Shown: positions 29,578 through 38,090 of the stretch, piece by piece | Position numbering within the stretch: position 1 is the stretch's first letter | Layout of the letters: each line of letters opens with the position of its first letter | The notes under the pieces: model-generated | Seen by the model: only the letters and a program-made list of their open reading frames with translations | The model's database searches: none | Told to the model about the DNA's origin: nothing | Program-made: the position numbers and the translations under genes | DNA from: Acidimicrobiia bacterium | Lineage (GTDB): Bacteria > Actinomycetota > Acidimicrobiia > Acidimicrobiales > Aldehydirespiratoraceae | Direction: 5' to 3' | DNA length: 64,000 bases | Assembly: GCA_022819505.1 (NCBI GenBank) | Contig: JAJEHD010000014.1 | Coordinates: 62,001-126,000, forward strand

Positions 29578-31005
29578 GTGGAAGTGGGGATCCCCAACGT
29601 GCTGGCGGGCCGTTACGCCAGCGAGCGGATGCGGGCGGTGTGGTCCCCCGAGCGCCGTGTCGTACTGGAGCGCCGGCTGTGGCTGGCGGTGCTGGAGGCG
29701 CAGCGCAAGCTGGGCCTCGACGTCGACGAGCGCGTCGTCGAGGCATACGAGGCCGTGGTCGACGATGTCGACCTCGAGTCGATCGCGGCCCGGGAGGCGA
29801 TCACGCGCCATGACGTGAAGGCCCGCATCGACGAGTTCTGCGCGCTGGCGGGCCACCAGCAGATCCACCTCGGGATGACGTCGCGCGATCTCACCGAGAA
29901 CGCCGAGCAGCTTCAGATCCTCGAGTCCTTGAAGGTGATCCGCGACGATCTGGTCGCGGTCATCTCCCGGCTCGCCGATCTGGCCGAGAGCCACGCCTCG
30001 ACACCGATGGTGGCCCGGACCCACAACGTGGCGGCGCAGGCCACCACATTGGGGAAGCGCTTCGCCGACGCTGCCGCCGAGACGATGCTGGGCTTCACCA
30101 GGATCGACGAGCTGTTGAGCCGGTACCCGCTCAGGGGGATGAAGGGGCCGGTCGGCACCAGACTCGACCAACTCGACCTGCTCGGCTCGGCGGAGGCGGT
30201 GGACGAACTGGAGCAGATTGTGGCCGAGCACCTGGGCTCCGGTCGGGTGCTCGACGCCACCGGGCAGACCTACCCTCGCTCGCTGGATCTTGATGTGGTG
30301 TCAGCGGTGGTTCAGGCCGTCGCCGGGCCGGCGTCGCTGGCGACCACGATCCGGCTGATGGCCGGGCACGGCCTCGTTGCCGAGGGATTCCGGGCCGGCC
30401 AGGTCGCATCCTCGGCGATGCCCCACAAGGCCAACGCCCGGTCCTCGGAGCGGATCGGCGCGCTGCGGACCGTTCTCGACGGCCATCTCGCCATGGCGGC
30501 ATCGCTTGCCGGTCGCCAGTGGAACGAGGGTGACGTGAGCTGTTCGGCCGCCCGCCGGGTGATGCTCCCCGACGCGTTCTGCGCCGCTGACGGCCTCCTC
30601 CACACCGCGCTGGGTGTGCTGGAGGAACTGGACATCGACGAGGCCGCTCTCCGGGCTGAGTTCGAGCGCTTCCTGCCTGCACTGGCAACCACCAGGCTGC
30701 TCACCGTGCTCGTGCGGGCCGGCATGGGGCGTGAGGCCGCTCTCACGGTGCTGGCGGAGCCCACCCGGCAGGCCGCTCAGCAGGCCGGCGGAGGCGACCC
30801 CGTCGACTTGGATCGCCTGCTCGATGTGCTCGCCGCCGACGACCGCGTGCCGCTCGACCGCGACGGCATGGCCCGGCTGGTGGCCGAACCCGCCCAGTTC
30901 ACAGGAACGGCGCCGGCTCAGACCGCGCTGGTGGTGGAATCAGCCCGCCAGATCGCGGCACGCCACCCTGCGGCCGCTGTGCAGCCCGCGGAGGTTCGGT
31001 TATAG
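29578..31005 (+). CDS. purB: Adenylosuccinate lyase
   Basis: 475 aa, GTG start. Cleaves adenylosuccinate to AMP and fumarate, and SAICAR to AICAR. Fumarase/aspartase-fold helices with IPNVLAGRYASERMRAVWSP, the substrate-binding HLGMTSRDLTENAE, and the signature SSAMPHKANARSSERI with the catalytic Ser loop. Immediately follows purA, so one transcript supplies both enzymes. It is convergent with the small unknown gene, with only 4 bp between the stop codons. Confidence 0.95.
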   Translation: MEVGIPNVLAGRYASERMRAVWSPERRVVLERRLWLAVLEAQRKLGLDVDERVVEAYEAVVDDVDLESIAAREAITRHDVKARIDEFCALAGHQQIHLGMTSRDLTENAEQLQILESLKVIRDDLVAVISRLADLAESHASTPMVARTHNVAAQATTLGKRFADAAAETMLGFTRIDELLSRYPLRGMKGPVGTRLDQLDLLGSAEAVDELEQIVAEHLGSGRVLDATGQTYPRSLDLDVVSAVVQAVAGPASLATTIRLMAGHGLVAEGFRAGQVASSAMPHKANARSSERIGALRTVLDGHLAMAASLAGRQWNEGDVSCSAARRVMLPDAFCAADGLLHTALGVLEELDIDEAALRAEFERFLPALATTRLLTVLVRAGMGREAALTVLAEPTRQAAQQAGGGDPVDLDRLLDVLAADDRVPLDRDGMARLVAEPAQFTGTAPAQTALVVESARQIAARHPAAAVQPAEVRL

Positions 31006-31009
31006 GCGG

Positions 31010-31411
31010 TCAGGTGCCGCCGCGGGAGATTCCGGCTCGCTTGAGCGTGGCCGCGGGAACTCCTACCTCTCTCCATGCGGAGTATGTGATTCCCTTGCGG
31101 CCGCTGTAGGAGACCGCAACCTCAACGAAAGCGTCCTCAAGTTCGCTGATGTCCGTCGTTTCCGCCGGAGCGCTCAAGGCTCGCTCAAGGTCGATCCGTT
31201 CCTGGACGAGCTGTACTCGACGTATCGGTGTAGCCGACTCCAGCGCTTCGCTGATGGCCTCGATTCGCTTCTGCATGGACTCGGCAGTCCGCCTGCGACC
31301 CGGTCGAGGTCGATTCGATTCGAGCCCGTCTAGGTATGCGCTTACAGCCTTGTTTTCTGCCCGGGCCCGGGCATTCGCGGCTTTGTGTTCGTCTGACATA
31401 TGTCGAACCAC
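31010..31411 (-). CDS. Small conserved-type protein of unknown function, possible DNA-binding
   Basis: 133 aa. GTG 31411 has AAGGAG six bases upstream, which decides the start over an ATG 12 bp later. I do not recognise the family with certainty. The N-terminus is basic and Ala/Arg-rich ([27 protein letters not shown]). A long helix follows (about 45-85). The C-terminal block SGRKGITYSAWREVGVPAAT ending in LKRAGI looks like a compact helix-turn-helix or ribbon domain seen at the end of small actinobacterial proteins. It is divergent from the malic enzyme gene, and its own promoter contains a dyad, so autoregulation is possible. Function is not known. Confidence 0.7.
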   Translation of the reverse strand: MVRHMSDEHKAANARARAENKAVSAYLDGLESNRPRPGRRRTAESMQKRIEAISEALESATPIRRVQLVQERIDLERALSAPAETTDISELEDAFVEVAVSYSGRKGITYSAWREVGVPAATLKRAGISRGGT

Positions 31412-31440
31412 AGATTGCTCCTTCTCTAAGTTTCGAACTA

Positions 31441-31479
31441 GAGACTCGAATGATACTCATTCCGGTCTCGTTTATTCAA
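31441..31479 (-). promoter_or_regulatory. Promoter with embedded dyad upstream of the small unknown gene
   Basis: Minus-strand TTGAAT (31479-31474), 18 bp, TATCAT (31455-31450). The -10 lies inside an inverted repeat, 31441-31453 with 31457-31469 (11 of 13 pairs, 3-nt centre), which looks like an operator within the divergent region to the malic enzyme gene. Confidence 0.5.
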
Positions 31480-31558
31480 CCATGGCTGCAACGCCGATGT
31501 GTTCGGTCAATGTCGGGTTAGGGTTTCTTTCTGATCCGCAACAAGACTGGGAGTTGAA

Positions 31559-32989
31559 TTGGACACACCCACGCCCGCCTACTCGATAACAATCAAGGTC
31601 TCGCTGGGCAACCGTCCCGGAACGCTGGGCCGTTTTGCGACAGCCATAGGCGACGCGGGCGGCAACATTGCCGCCATCCCGGGATTCGAGGCCAAGGGCC
31701 CGGTCGTGATGCGGGAGATCGATGTGCTGGCCAAGTCGCCCGACCACGCCCGCGAGATAGTCGCCGCGGTCAGCCACCTGGACGGCGTCACCGTTCTCGA
31801 CTGGTGGGATCGCACGTTCCGGCTCCACGAGGGCGGAAAGATAGAGGTGAACGCCCTATGCCCGGTGGGCGACGCCCATGACCTGGCCATGGCGTACACG
31901 CCGGGCGTGGCCCGGGTGTGCACCGCGATCGAGCGGGAACCGATGCTGCGCCATACCCACACCATCGTGAAGAACATCGTTGCGATCATCACCGACGGCA
32001 CCGCGGTCCTGGGTCTCGGCAACATCGGGCCGGCGGCGGCTCTGCCCGTGATGGAGGGCAAGGCGCTGCTGTTCAAAGAGTTCGGCGGGGTGGACGCCTT
32101 CCCGGTGTGCCTCGATGTGGCAACGCCCGACGAGCTGGTCGAGGCCGTTGTCCGCATGGCGCCATCGTTCGGCGGGATCAACTTGGAGGACATTGCCGCG
32201 CCCGCGGCCTTCGAGATCGAGGAACGGCTTATCGACGCGCTGGACATTCCCGTGTTTCACGACGATCAGCACGGCACGGCCATCGTCACCATTGCTGCGT
32301 TGAGAAACTCCCTCAAACTGGTCGGCAAACAGGCCAGCGATGTGTCGGTAGTGATATCGGGCACCGGCGCAGCCGGTCTGGCTGTCGCCAAGATGCTGCA
32401 CGATGCCGGTGTCGGCGAGATTGTCGGGGTTGACCGGCTCGGTGCGATCCATAAGGGCCGCAGCGGACTGCACGACGCCAAGCAGTGGTTCGCGGTCAAC
32501 ACCAATCCCGATCAGAAGGCGGGGTCTCTCTCAGACGTCATACGCGGCGTCGACGTGTTTGTGGGAGTGTCTGCGCCGGGCCTGCTCAATGCGGATGATG
32601 TCCGGGCCATGGCCCGTGATCCGATCGTCTTTGCAATGGCCAACCCCGATCCGGAGATTCGGCCTGAGGAGGTCGATGGACTGGCCGCGATTATGGCCAC
32701 GGGCCGGTCCGACTTTCCCAATCAGATAAACAACGTCCTCGCCTTCCCCGGCGTGTTCAGAGGCGCACTTGATGCCGGCGCCACATGCATTACCGAACGG
32801 ATGAAGGCGGCCGCCGCCAAGGCCATCGCCGCAGTCATCGACGACGAGGACCTAGACCGCAACTACATAATCCCGTCGGTCTTCGACCGGAGGGTCGCGT
32901 CGCAGGTGGCGACCGAAGTGGCCGCTTGCGCGGTGGCCGAGGGCTGCGTGCGGCCCGCGCCCCCGCCGGTTCCCTCCGACCTGCTCTAG
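31559..32989 (+). CDS. NAD(P)-dependent malic enzyme with N-terminal ACT domain
   Basis: 476 aa starting at TTG 31559, five bases behind GGGAG. Residues 1-85 form an ACT-type regulatory domain (ITIKVSLGNRPGTLGRFATA). The catalytic part shows AMAYTPGVARVC, TDGTAVLGLGNIGPAAALPV, the metal-binding region and FHDDQHGTAIV. The Rossmann fold is VISGTGAAGLAVAKMLHDAG. Oxidative decarboxylation of malate to pyruvate, probably tuned by an amino acid through the ACT domain. Convergent with ilvD, with 4 bp between the stop codons. Confidence 0.93.
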   Translation: MDTPTPAYSITIKVSLGNRPGTLGRFATAIGDAGGNIAAIPGFEAKGPVVMREIDVLAKSPDHAREIVAAVSHLDGVTVLDWWDRTFRLHEGGKIEVNALCPVGDAHDLAMAYTPGVARVCTAIEREPMLRHTHTIVKNIVAIITDGTAVLGLGNIGPAAALPVMEGKALLFKEFGGVDAFPVCLDVATPDELVEAVVRMAPSFGGINLEDIAAPAAFEIEERLIDALDIPVFHDDQHGTAIVTIAALRNSLKLVGKQASDVSVVISGTGAAGLAVAKMLHDAGVGEIVGVDRLGAIHKGRSGLHDAKQWFAVNTNPDQKAGSLSDVIRGVDVFVGVSAPGLLNADDVRAMARDPIVFAMANPDPEIRPEEVDGLAAIMATGRSDFPNQINNVLAFPGVFRGALDAGATCITERMKAAAAKAIAAVIDDEDLDRNYIIPSVFDRRVASQVATEVAACAVAEGCVRPAPPPVPSDLL

Positions 32990-32993
32990 CCGG

Positions 32994-34847
32994 TCAGGCC
33001 TCGATCCGGCTCAGGTCGCGTACTGCGCCCTTGTCGGCGGAAGTGGCCATAGCTGCGTAGGCCCGCAGTGCGGCCGACACCTGGCGCTGGCGGTCACGCG
33101 GTTGCCAGCCGTCGGAGCGGGCGTCCTCCTGCTGCCGCCGCCGGGTGAGCTCGGCGTCGTCGACTCGCAGATTGACGGTGCGGTTACCGATATCGATGTC
33201 GATCATGTCGCCGTCCCGGATCAGGGCGATGGCCCCACCCTCGGCCGCCTCGGGCGAGGCGTGGCCGATGGAGAGGCCCGACGTGCCGCCGGAGAAGCGG
33301 CCGTCGGTGATCAGCGCGCACGCCTTGCCCAGACCCCGGGACTTGATGTACGACGTCGGGTAGAGCATTTCCTGCATGCCGGGGCCGCCCCTGGGCCCTT
33401 CGTACCGCACGACCACTACGTCGCCGGCCTGTATCCCGTGCTCTTCGTCGAGGATCCCGTCGCAGGCCTCCTCCTGGCTCTCGAACACCCTGGCCGGGCC
33501 GGAGAACCGGAAGATCGATTCGTCCACACCGGCGGTCTTGATGATGCAGCCGTCGGTGGCGATGTTGCCGTACAGCACGGCCAGGCCGCCGTCGGTGCTG
33601 TAGGGGTGGTCGACCGACCGGATGCAGCCGCCGGCGCGGTCGGTGTCGAGTGTCGGCCACCGCTCGGACTGGCTGAACGCCACCTGGGTGGGGATGCCCG
33701 CCGGCCCGGCCCGGTAGAACTCGCCGACCTCGCTGGAGGGGTCGCGCATCACGTCCCACACGTCGAGGGCGTCGGCGAGCGTGTTGGAGTGCACCGTCGG
33801 GACCGAGGTCTCCAGCAGCCCGCCCCGGTCGAGTTCGCCCAGGATGCCCATGATCCCCCCGGCCCGGTGCACGTCCTCCACGTGGTACCGGTCGGTGGAC
33901 GGGGCGACCTTGCAGATGTTGGGCGTGCTGCGGCTGAGCCGGTCTATGTCGGCCATGGTGAAGTCCACCTCGCCCTCGCGGGCCGCAGCCAGGATGTGCA
34001 GCACGGTGTTGGTGGAGCCGCCCATGGCGATGTCGAGGCGCATGGCGTTCTCGAAGGCGGTCCTGGTGGCGATCGAGCGGGGCAGCACCGACTCGTCGTC
34101 CTTCTCGTAGTAGCGCCGGGCCAGGTCCACCACCCTCCGGCCGGCCTCGCAGAACAGCTCGCGGCGGTCGGCGTGGGTGGCCAGGGTCGTCCCGTTGCCC
34201 GGTAGCGACAGCCCCAGTGCCTCGGTGAGGCAGTTCATGGAGTTGGCGGTGAACATGCCCGAGCACGACCCGCACGTCGGGCAGGCCGAGCGTTCCATCT
34301 CCAGGAGGTCCTCGTCGCTGACCGAGGCGTCGCCGGCAGAGATCATCGGGTTGATCAGGTCGAGCTTGACACTCACGCCGGCCAGCTTGGTCTTGCCCGC
34401 CTCCATCGGCCCGCCCGAGACGAAGACGGTGGGGATGTTGAGCCGCATGGCCGCGATGAGCATCCCGGGGGTGATCTTGTCGCAGTTGGAGATGCACACC
34501 AGCGCGTCGGCGCAGTGGGCGTTGACCATGTACTCGACCGAGTCGGCGATGAGGTCGCGGCTGGGGAGGCTGTAGAGCATCCCGCCGTGGCCCATGGCGA
34601 TGCCGTCGTCCACCGCGATGGTGTTGAACTCCTTAGCCACCCCGCCCGCGGCCGCGATCTCGCCGGCCACGAGCTGGCCGAGGTCCTTCAGATGGACGTG
34701 GCCCGGTACGAACTGGGTGAACGAGTTGGACACCGCCACGATGGGCTTGTCGAAGTCGTCGTCGGTCATGCCGGTGGCCCGCCACAGGGCCCGGGCCCCG
34801 GCCATGTTCCGACCCTGTGTGGTGGTGTGTGATCGGAGCTGCGGCAT
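32994..34847 (-). CDS. ilvD: Dihydroxy-acid dehydratase
   Basis: 617 aa. Third common step of valine and isoleucine synthesis, using an Fe-S cluster. Cluster and active-site landmarks: [44 protein letters not shown] and [19 protein letters not shown]. Length is normal for the family. It is transcribed away from the P450 gene upstream, with a 183-bp gap that contains a hairpin. No leader peptide or attenuator is evident. Confidence 0.96.
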   Translation of the reverse strand: MPQLRSHTTTQGRNMAGARALWRATGMTDDDFDKPIVAVSNSFTQFVPGHVHLKDLGQLVAGEIAAAGGVAKEFNTIAVDDGIAMGHGGMLYSLPSRDLIADSVEYMVNAHCADALVCISNCDKITPGMLIAAMRLNIPTVFVSGGPMEAGKTKLAGVSVKLDLINPMISAGDASVSDEDLLEMERSACPTCGSCSGMFTANSMNCLTEALGLSLPGNGTTLATHADRRELFCEAGRRVVDLARRYYEKDDESVLPRSIATRTAFENAMRLDIAMGGSTNTVLHILAAAREGEVDFTMADIDRLSRSTPNICKVAPSTDRYHVEDVHRAGGIMGILGELDRGGLLETSVPTVHSNTLADALDVWDVMRDPSSEVGEFYRAGPAGIPTQVAFSQSERWPTLDTDRAGGCIRSVDHPYSTDGGLAVLYGNIATDGCIIKTAGVDESIFRFSGPARVFESQEEACDGILDEEHGIQAGDVVVVRYEGPRGGPGMQEMLYPTSYIKSRGLGKACALITDGRFSGGTSGLSIGHASPEAAEGGAIALIRDGDMIDIDIGNRTVNLRVDDAELTRRRQQEDARSDGWQPRDRQRQVSAALRAYAAMATSADKGAVRDLSRIEA

Positions 34848-34935
34848 GCAACCACACTACCGAACTCTGCTGCCGCGGGGACCGGCGGGTGCTGGGGGCG
34901 TCGGCGGTTGTGCGTCCCGGCGAGCGCTGCGTGTA

Positions 34936-34979
34936 TTCGCTTGCTCGCACGGGCTTCGCCCTACTCGCTCGCAAGCGAA
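34936..34979 (-). terminator. Hairpin between the P450 gene and ilvD
   Basis: A 9-bp perfect outer stem (34936-34944 with 34971-34979) and an inner GGGC/GCCC stem with a TTC loop follow the leftward P450 gene. Probably its terminator, but no U-tract is present. Confidence 0.5.
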
Positions 34980-35030
34980 CACCCGCATCCCCCGCCTGGC
35001 GTCTGGCGCCTAGGGCCGTTCTTGTTCAGG

Positions 35031-36344
35031 TCAGGGCTGGGTTGGTCCTGGGCCTGCGGGGGTGAACTTGGCGGGTAGGTGCTTGACGCCGTGGATGAAG
35101 GCTGAGGACAGCAGTTCGGGCTCGTCGGTGGCGTGTATGTCGCCGATGCGGGTGAACAGCTCCCGGAACATCACCTTGATCTCGCGCCGGGCCAGGTGGG
35201 CGCCCAGGCAGTAGTGCGGGCCGGGACCGCCGTAGCCGACGTGGGGGTTGGGGTCGCGCAGGACGTCGAAGGCGAGCGGGTCGTCGAACACCGACTCGTC
35301 CCGGTTGGCGCACAGGTAGTGCATCACCACCTGGTCGCCCTCGTCGATCTTGACGCCCTCCAGCTCGGTGTCGCGCAGCGCGGTGCGGCGCATGTAGGTG
35401 ACCGGGCTGGCGATGCGCACGATCTCCTCCACCGCGCTGTGGGCGACGCCGTCGAAGTCCTCGGCCCAGATGCGGCGCTGGTCGGGATGGGCGGTGAGGT
35501 ACACCAGGCCCCAGCTGATGGCGTTGCGGGTGGTCTCGTTGCCGGCCACCACCAGAAGGATGAAGAAGCTGGCCAACTCGGCCCGGGTCAGCCGCTCCCC
35601 GTCGACCTCCGCGTTGACGAGGACGCTGGTCAGGTCCTCGGACTCCACGCCGACCTTGGACTCGGCCACATCGTCCATTAGCTGGCTCAGGGCCTCGCCC
35701 GCGGTGAGGATGGCGGTTATCAGGTCGCCGAACTCGGGCACGTACTCCTCGTCGGCCGCGCCGAGGATGATGTTGGACTGGTCGAACACGAAGTCGTGGT
35801 GCGAGGCCGGGATGCCCATCAGGTCGCAGACGATCCGCAGCGGCAGGCGGGCCGCGACGTCGGTGACGAAATCGCAGTCACCCCGCTCGCAGACCTCGTC
35901 CACGATCATCGAGGCCTGGTCCTGCACCGAGTCCTCGAGCCGGGCCAGCATCCGGGGGGTGAATCCGGCCGCCACAAGCCGCCTCAACCGGGCGTGGCGC
36001 GGGTCGTCCATGGCGATGATGGAGTTGAAGTACTCGTTGAACTCGGGCGGGAAGTCGTTGATGGTGACCCCCGAGGCCGAGGAGTAGATCTGCGCGTTGC
36101 GCGACACCTCCAGGATGGGAGCGTGCCGGGGAACGACCCAGGCGCCCGGCGTCTTTATGCCCGCCAGCTCGTCGACGAACTGGAATCCGGGAAAGAACGT
36201 AAGCGGCTGGGAGCGGAGCTTCGTCAGGTCCTCCTCCACCTCGTCGCGGTGCCGCCGCCAGAAGACGTTGTGGATCGGGTTGCGGGGGTCCCCCTTGTCC
36301 GCCGGAGGAGGCTTGGTGGATGGACCGGATGTGGTGACGGTCAT
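35031..36344 (-). CDS. Cytochrome P450 (bacterial class I type)
   Basis: 437 aa, ATG 36344. Soluble heme monooxygenase with a canonical I-helix VVAGNETTRNAISWG, K-helix EEIVR (ExxR), and heme loop GYGGPGPHYCLGAHLARREI with the Cys ligand. The sequence pattern is that of actinobacterial P450s acting on steroids, terpenes or fatty acids (CYP125/142-like groups), but I cannot assign the subfamily. Needs ferredoxin and reductase partners that are not in the window. A TetR regulator lies 80 bp upstream on the same strand and may control it. Confidence 0.92.
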   Translation of the reverse strand: MTVTTSGPSTKPPPADKGDPRNPIHNVFWRRHRDEVEEDLTKLRSQPLTFFPGFQFVDELAGIKTPGAWVVPRHAPILEVSRNAQIYSSASGVTINDFPPEFNEYFNSIIAMDDPRHARLRRLVAAGFTPRMLARLEDSVQDQASMIVDEVCERGDCDFVTDVAARLPLRIVCDLMGIPASHHDFVFDQSNIILGAADEEYVPEFGDLITAILTAGEALSQLMDDVAESKVGVESEDLTSVLVNAEVDGERLTRAELASFFILLVVAGNETTRNAISWGLVYLTAHPDQRRIWAEDFDGVAHSAVEEIVRIASPVTYMRRTALRDTELEGVKIDEGDQVVMHYLCANRDESVFDDPLAFDVLRDPNPHVGYGGPGPHYCLGAHLARREIKVMFRELFTRIGDIHATDEPELLSSAFIHGVKHLPAKFTPAGPGPTQP

Positions 36345-36423
36345 GGCATCGAAGATCCGTGTCGGCGAAGCGCTGAGCTGGTTTCCAGCAGCCTCACTGT
36401 AGTGCCGGGCACGGCCCCGCGGG

Positions 36424-36987
36424 CTAGCGAACCCGCCTCCGGTTGAGTGCTCGGCTGAACAACGCGATCAAGTCCGAATAGTGGTCGTCGTGGTCCGGCG
36501 TCGATCCGCTGCAGGCCTCCAGGCTCACAAAGCCGTGGATGGCGCTGCGGGCCTGCCTGGCCGCGACGGCCGACTCGGTCCGGTCGAGGCCGGCACCCGC
36601 ATAGACGAGGGCGAACACCTCGAGCAGCTCGTCGTGGGCCGCGGCCAGCCCCTCACCGGCTGGGCCGGGGTGGGCAACCGTCGAGCGGAACTGACCCGGA
36701 TGCTCGAGCGCGAACCGGCGGTAGGCATTGCCCATCGACTCCAACGCGCCCGGGCCGGCAACTCCGATGGCGGCCTGGCGTACCTCGGTCACCATGTTGC
36801 GCATGGCGCCCATGGCCACCAGTTGGTGGAGGCCCTCGAGGCCGTCGACGTGTGAGTAGAGGGCAGAGGGGCCTACGCCGAGGCGCTGGGCCACCGCCGA
36901 GAGGCTCAAGGCCTCGAGCCCGCCCTCGTCGACGACGGCCATGGCCATCCGGGTGATGGTCTCGGGATCGAGGCGTTGTCTGGACAT
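36424..36987 (-). CDS. TetR-family transcriptional regulator
   Basis: 187 aa, ATG 36987. N-terminal helix-turn-helix: ETITRMAMAVVDEGGLEALS followed by AVAQRLGVGPSALYSHVDGL. The C-terminal ligand domain resembles the WHG/TetR_C_33 type (FVSLEACSG, then a helix with DLIALFSRAL). It precedes the P450 gene on the same strand and is divergent from hsp20 across 108 bp. A minus-strand TATACT at 36999-36994 lies just before the ATG, so the mRNA may be leaderless. Ligand and targets are unknown. The P450 is the obvious candidate. Confidence 0.88.
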   Translation of the reverse strand: MSRQRLDPETITRMAMAVVDEGGLEALSLSAVAQRLGVGPSALYSHVDGLEGLHQLVAMGAMRNMVTEVRQAAIGVAGPGALESMGNAYRRFALEHPGQFRSTVAHPGPAGEGLAAAHDELLEVFALVYAGAGLDRTESAVAARQARSAIHGFVSLEACSGSTPDHDDHYSDLIALFSRALNRRRVR

Positions 36988-37002
36988 GTGAACAGTATAG
37001 GT

Positions 37003-37030
37003 GGGAATAGATGATCTGCGTGTATAGTTG
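37003..37030 (+). promoter_or_regulatory. SigH/SigR-type promoter of hsp20
   Basis: GGGAAT (37003-37008), 18 bp, GTTG (37027-37030), the same architecture as before dnaK. A TATAGT (37023-37028) overlapping the -10 could serve a housekeeping sigma factor as well. Confidence 0.55.
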
Positions 37031-37038
37031 AATGAGAC

Positions 37039-37063
37039 ACTGAAAGAGTGAAAGACTTTCAGT
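37039..37063 (+). promoter_or_regulatory. Dyad in the hsp20 leader
   Basis: A perfect 8-bp inverted repeat ACTGAAAG-N9-CTTTCAGT begins where transcription from the SigH-type promoter would start. It could be an operator or a 5' stem-loop. It is not CIRCE and not HAIR. Confidence 0.6.
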
Positions 37064-37095
37064 AGCGAAATCCCAGACTACAAGGAGGCACAGAC

Positions 37096-37527
37096 GTGTT
37101 GTTCCAGAACGATCCCTTCCGTGAGCTCGACAGCTGGCTGAGCAGCGCCGGGCGCCGCAACAGCGCCACCACGCCCATGGCCATGGACGCCTACCGGCGC
37201 GGCAACGACGTGTGGGTACACATCGACCTGCCCGGCGTGGCTTCGGACGGCATCGAGATCGACCTGGACCGCAACGTGCTCACCGTGAGCGCGGAGCGGG
37301 GCAGCACCCGCGAGGCTGACGACCAGGCCTACATCTTCGAGCGCCCCAAGGGCCGCTTCCAGCGCCAGGTGCACCTCGGCGACGGACTCGACTCGGCCAG
37401 CATCACCGCCGACTACGACGATGGCGTGCTGACGTTGCGCATCCCGGTGTCGGAGAGGGCCCAGCCCCGCAAGATAAACGTCGGCACCGGCCAGACAGCC
37501 ATCGAGGCCGAGTCGGTGGCGGTCTAG
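37096..37527 (+). CDS. hsp20: Small heat-shock protein, Hsp20 family
   Basis: 143 aa, GTG 37096 behind AAGGAGG. ATP-independent holdase binding unfolding proteins. The alpha-crystallin domain covers about 28-125: AYRRGNDVWVHIDLPGVASD, IEIDLDRNVLTVSAER, RPKGRFQRQVHLGDGLD, then the conserved end of the domain in DDGVLTLRIPVSE. The short N-terminus starts with LFQNDPFRELDSWLS, as in actinobacterial Hsp18. It is monocistronic with its own promoter, leader dyad and strong terminator. Confidence 0.94.
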   Translation: MLFQNDPFRELDSWLSSAGRRNSATTPMAMDAYRRGNDVWVHIDLPGVASDGIEIDLDRNVLTVSAERGSTREADDQAYIFERPKGRFQRQVHLGDGLDSASITADYDDGVLTLRIPVSERAQPRKINVGTGQTAIEAESVAV

Positions 37528-37567
37528 GGGTCCGGAAGGCCCACCACAAGCAACGCCCGAGGACAAC

Positions 37568-37626
37568 AAGACCTCCGGTCGCCGGAACTCGGCTATCGCG
37601 GCTGAGTTCCGGTAGCCGGAGGTCTT
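37568..37626 (+). terminator. Strong intrinsic terminator after hsp20
   Basis: Arms 37568-37593 and 37601-37626 pair over about 26 bp with a few mismatches, a 7-nt loop and a short TTT at the end. It separates hsp20 from the convergent tRNA cluster. Confidence 0.75.
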
Positions 37627-37645
37627 TGCTGTGTACCGGTTCGCG

Positions 37646-37718
37646 TGGTCGGGCGCGGCGTCGATCCGCGGACCTTCCGCTTTTCAGGCGGACGCTCTGC
37701 CAACTGAGCTACCCGACC
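37646..37718 (-). tRNA. tRNA-Phe (anticodon GAA)
   Basis: Acceptor GGTCGGG/CCCGACC, discriminator A, anticodon stem TCCGC/GCGGA with loop CTGAAAA (GAA). Last of three tRNA genes on this strand. CCA is not encoded. Confidence 0.96.
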
Positions 37719-37749
37719 GGGGTAGTCGCCGCCGGTGAGGGCAGCAACG

Positions 37750-37824
37750 CGGTCCTGACGGGATTTGAACCCGCGGCCTCCACCTTGACAGGGTGGCGAT
37801 CACTCCAGACTGATCTACAGGACC
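37750..37824 (-). tRNA. tRNA-Asp (anticodon GTC)
   Basis: Acceptor GGTCCTG/CAGGACC, discriminator G as required for Asp, anticodon stem CCACC/GGTGG with loop CTGTCAA (GTC), T-loop GGTTCAAAT. CCA is not encoded. Confidence 0.96.
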
Positions 37825-37878
37825 GGGCGCACGACGGGCGTGCGGATGTGAAACGCTAGCGAGCCGTCCGGATGCTCG

Positions 37879-37951
37879 CACCCCCAACGGGATTCGAACC
37901 CGTGTTACCGGCGTGAAAGGCCGGCGTCCTAGGCCGCTGGACGATGGGGGC
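37879..37951 (-). tRNA. tRNA-Glu (anticodon TTC)
   Basis: Acceptor GCCCCCA/TGGGGGT (terminal G:U), discriminator G, anticodon stem CCGGC/GCCGG with loop CTTTCAC (TTC). First of the Glu-Asp-Phe cluster, an order common in Actinobacteria. Confidence 0.96.
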
Positions 37952-38031
37952 CCGCCGGCCGTCGCCGACCAGCCCAGCCTACCGGTCGCTTGCGGCAGGC
38001 TGGAAAGCGACCTCCGGAACGGCTCGCTTCT

Positions 38032-38060
38032 TTGTTGCGCACAGTTCGAACGGCTAATAT
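38032..38060 (+). promoter_or_regulatory. Probable promoter of the GPP34-P450 gene
   Basis: TTGTTG (38032-38037), 17 bp, TAATAT (38055-38060), about 30 bp before the ATG at 38091. Confidence 0.4.
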
Positions 38061-38090
38061 CCGCCCGATGCGGCCCATAGTGCTGGTCCC

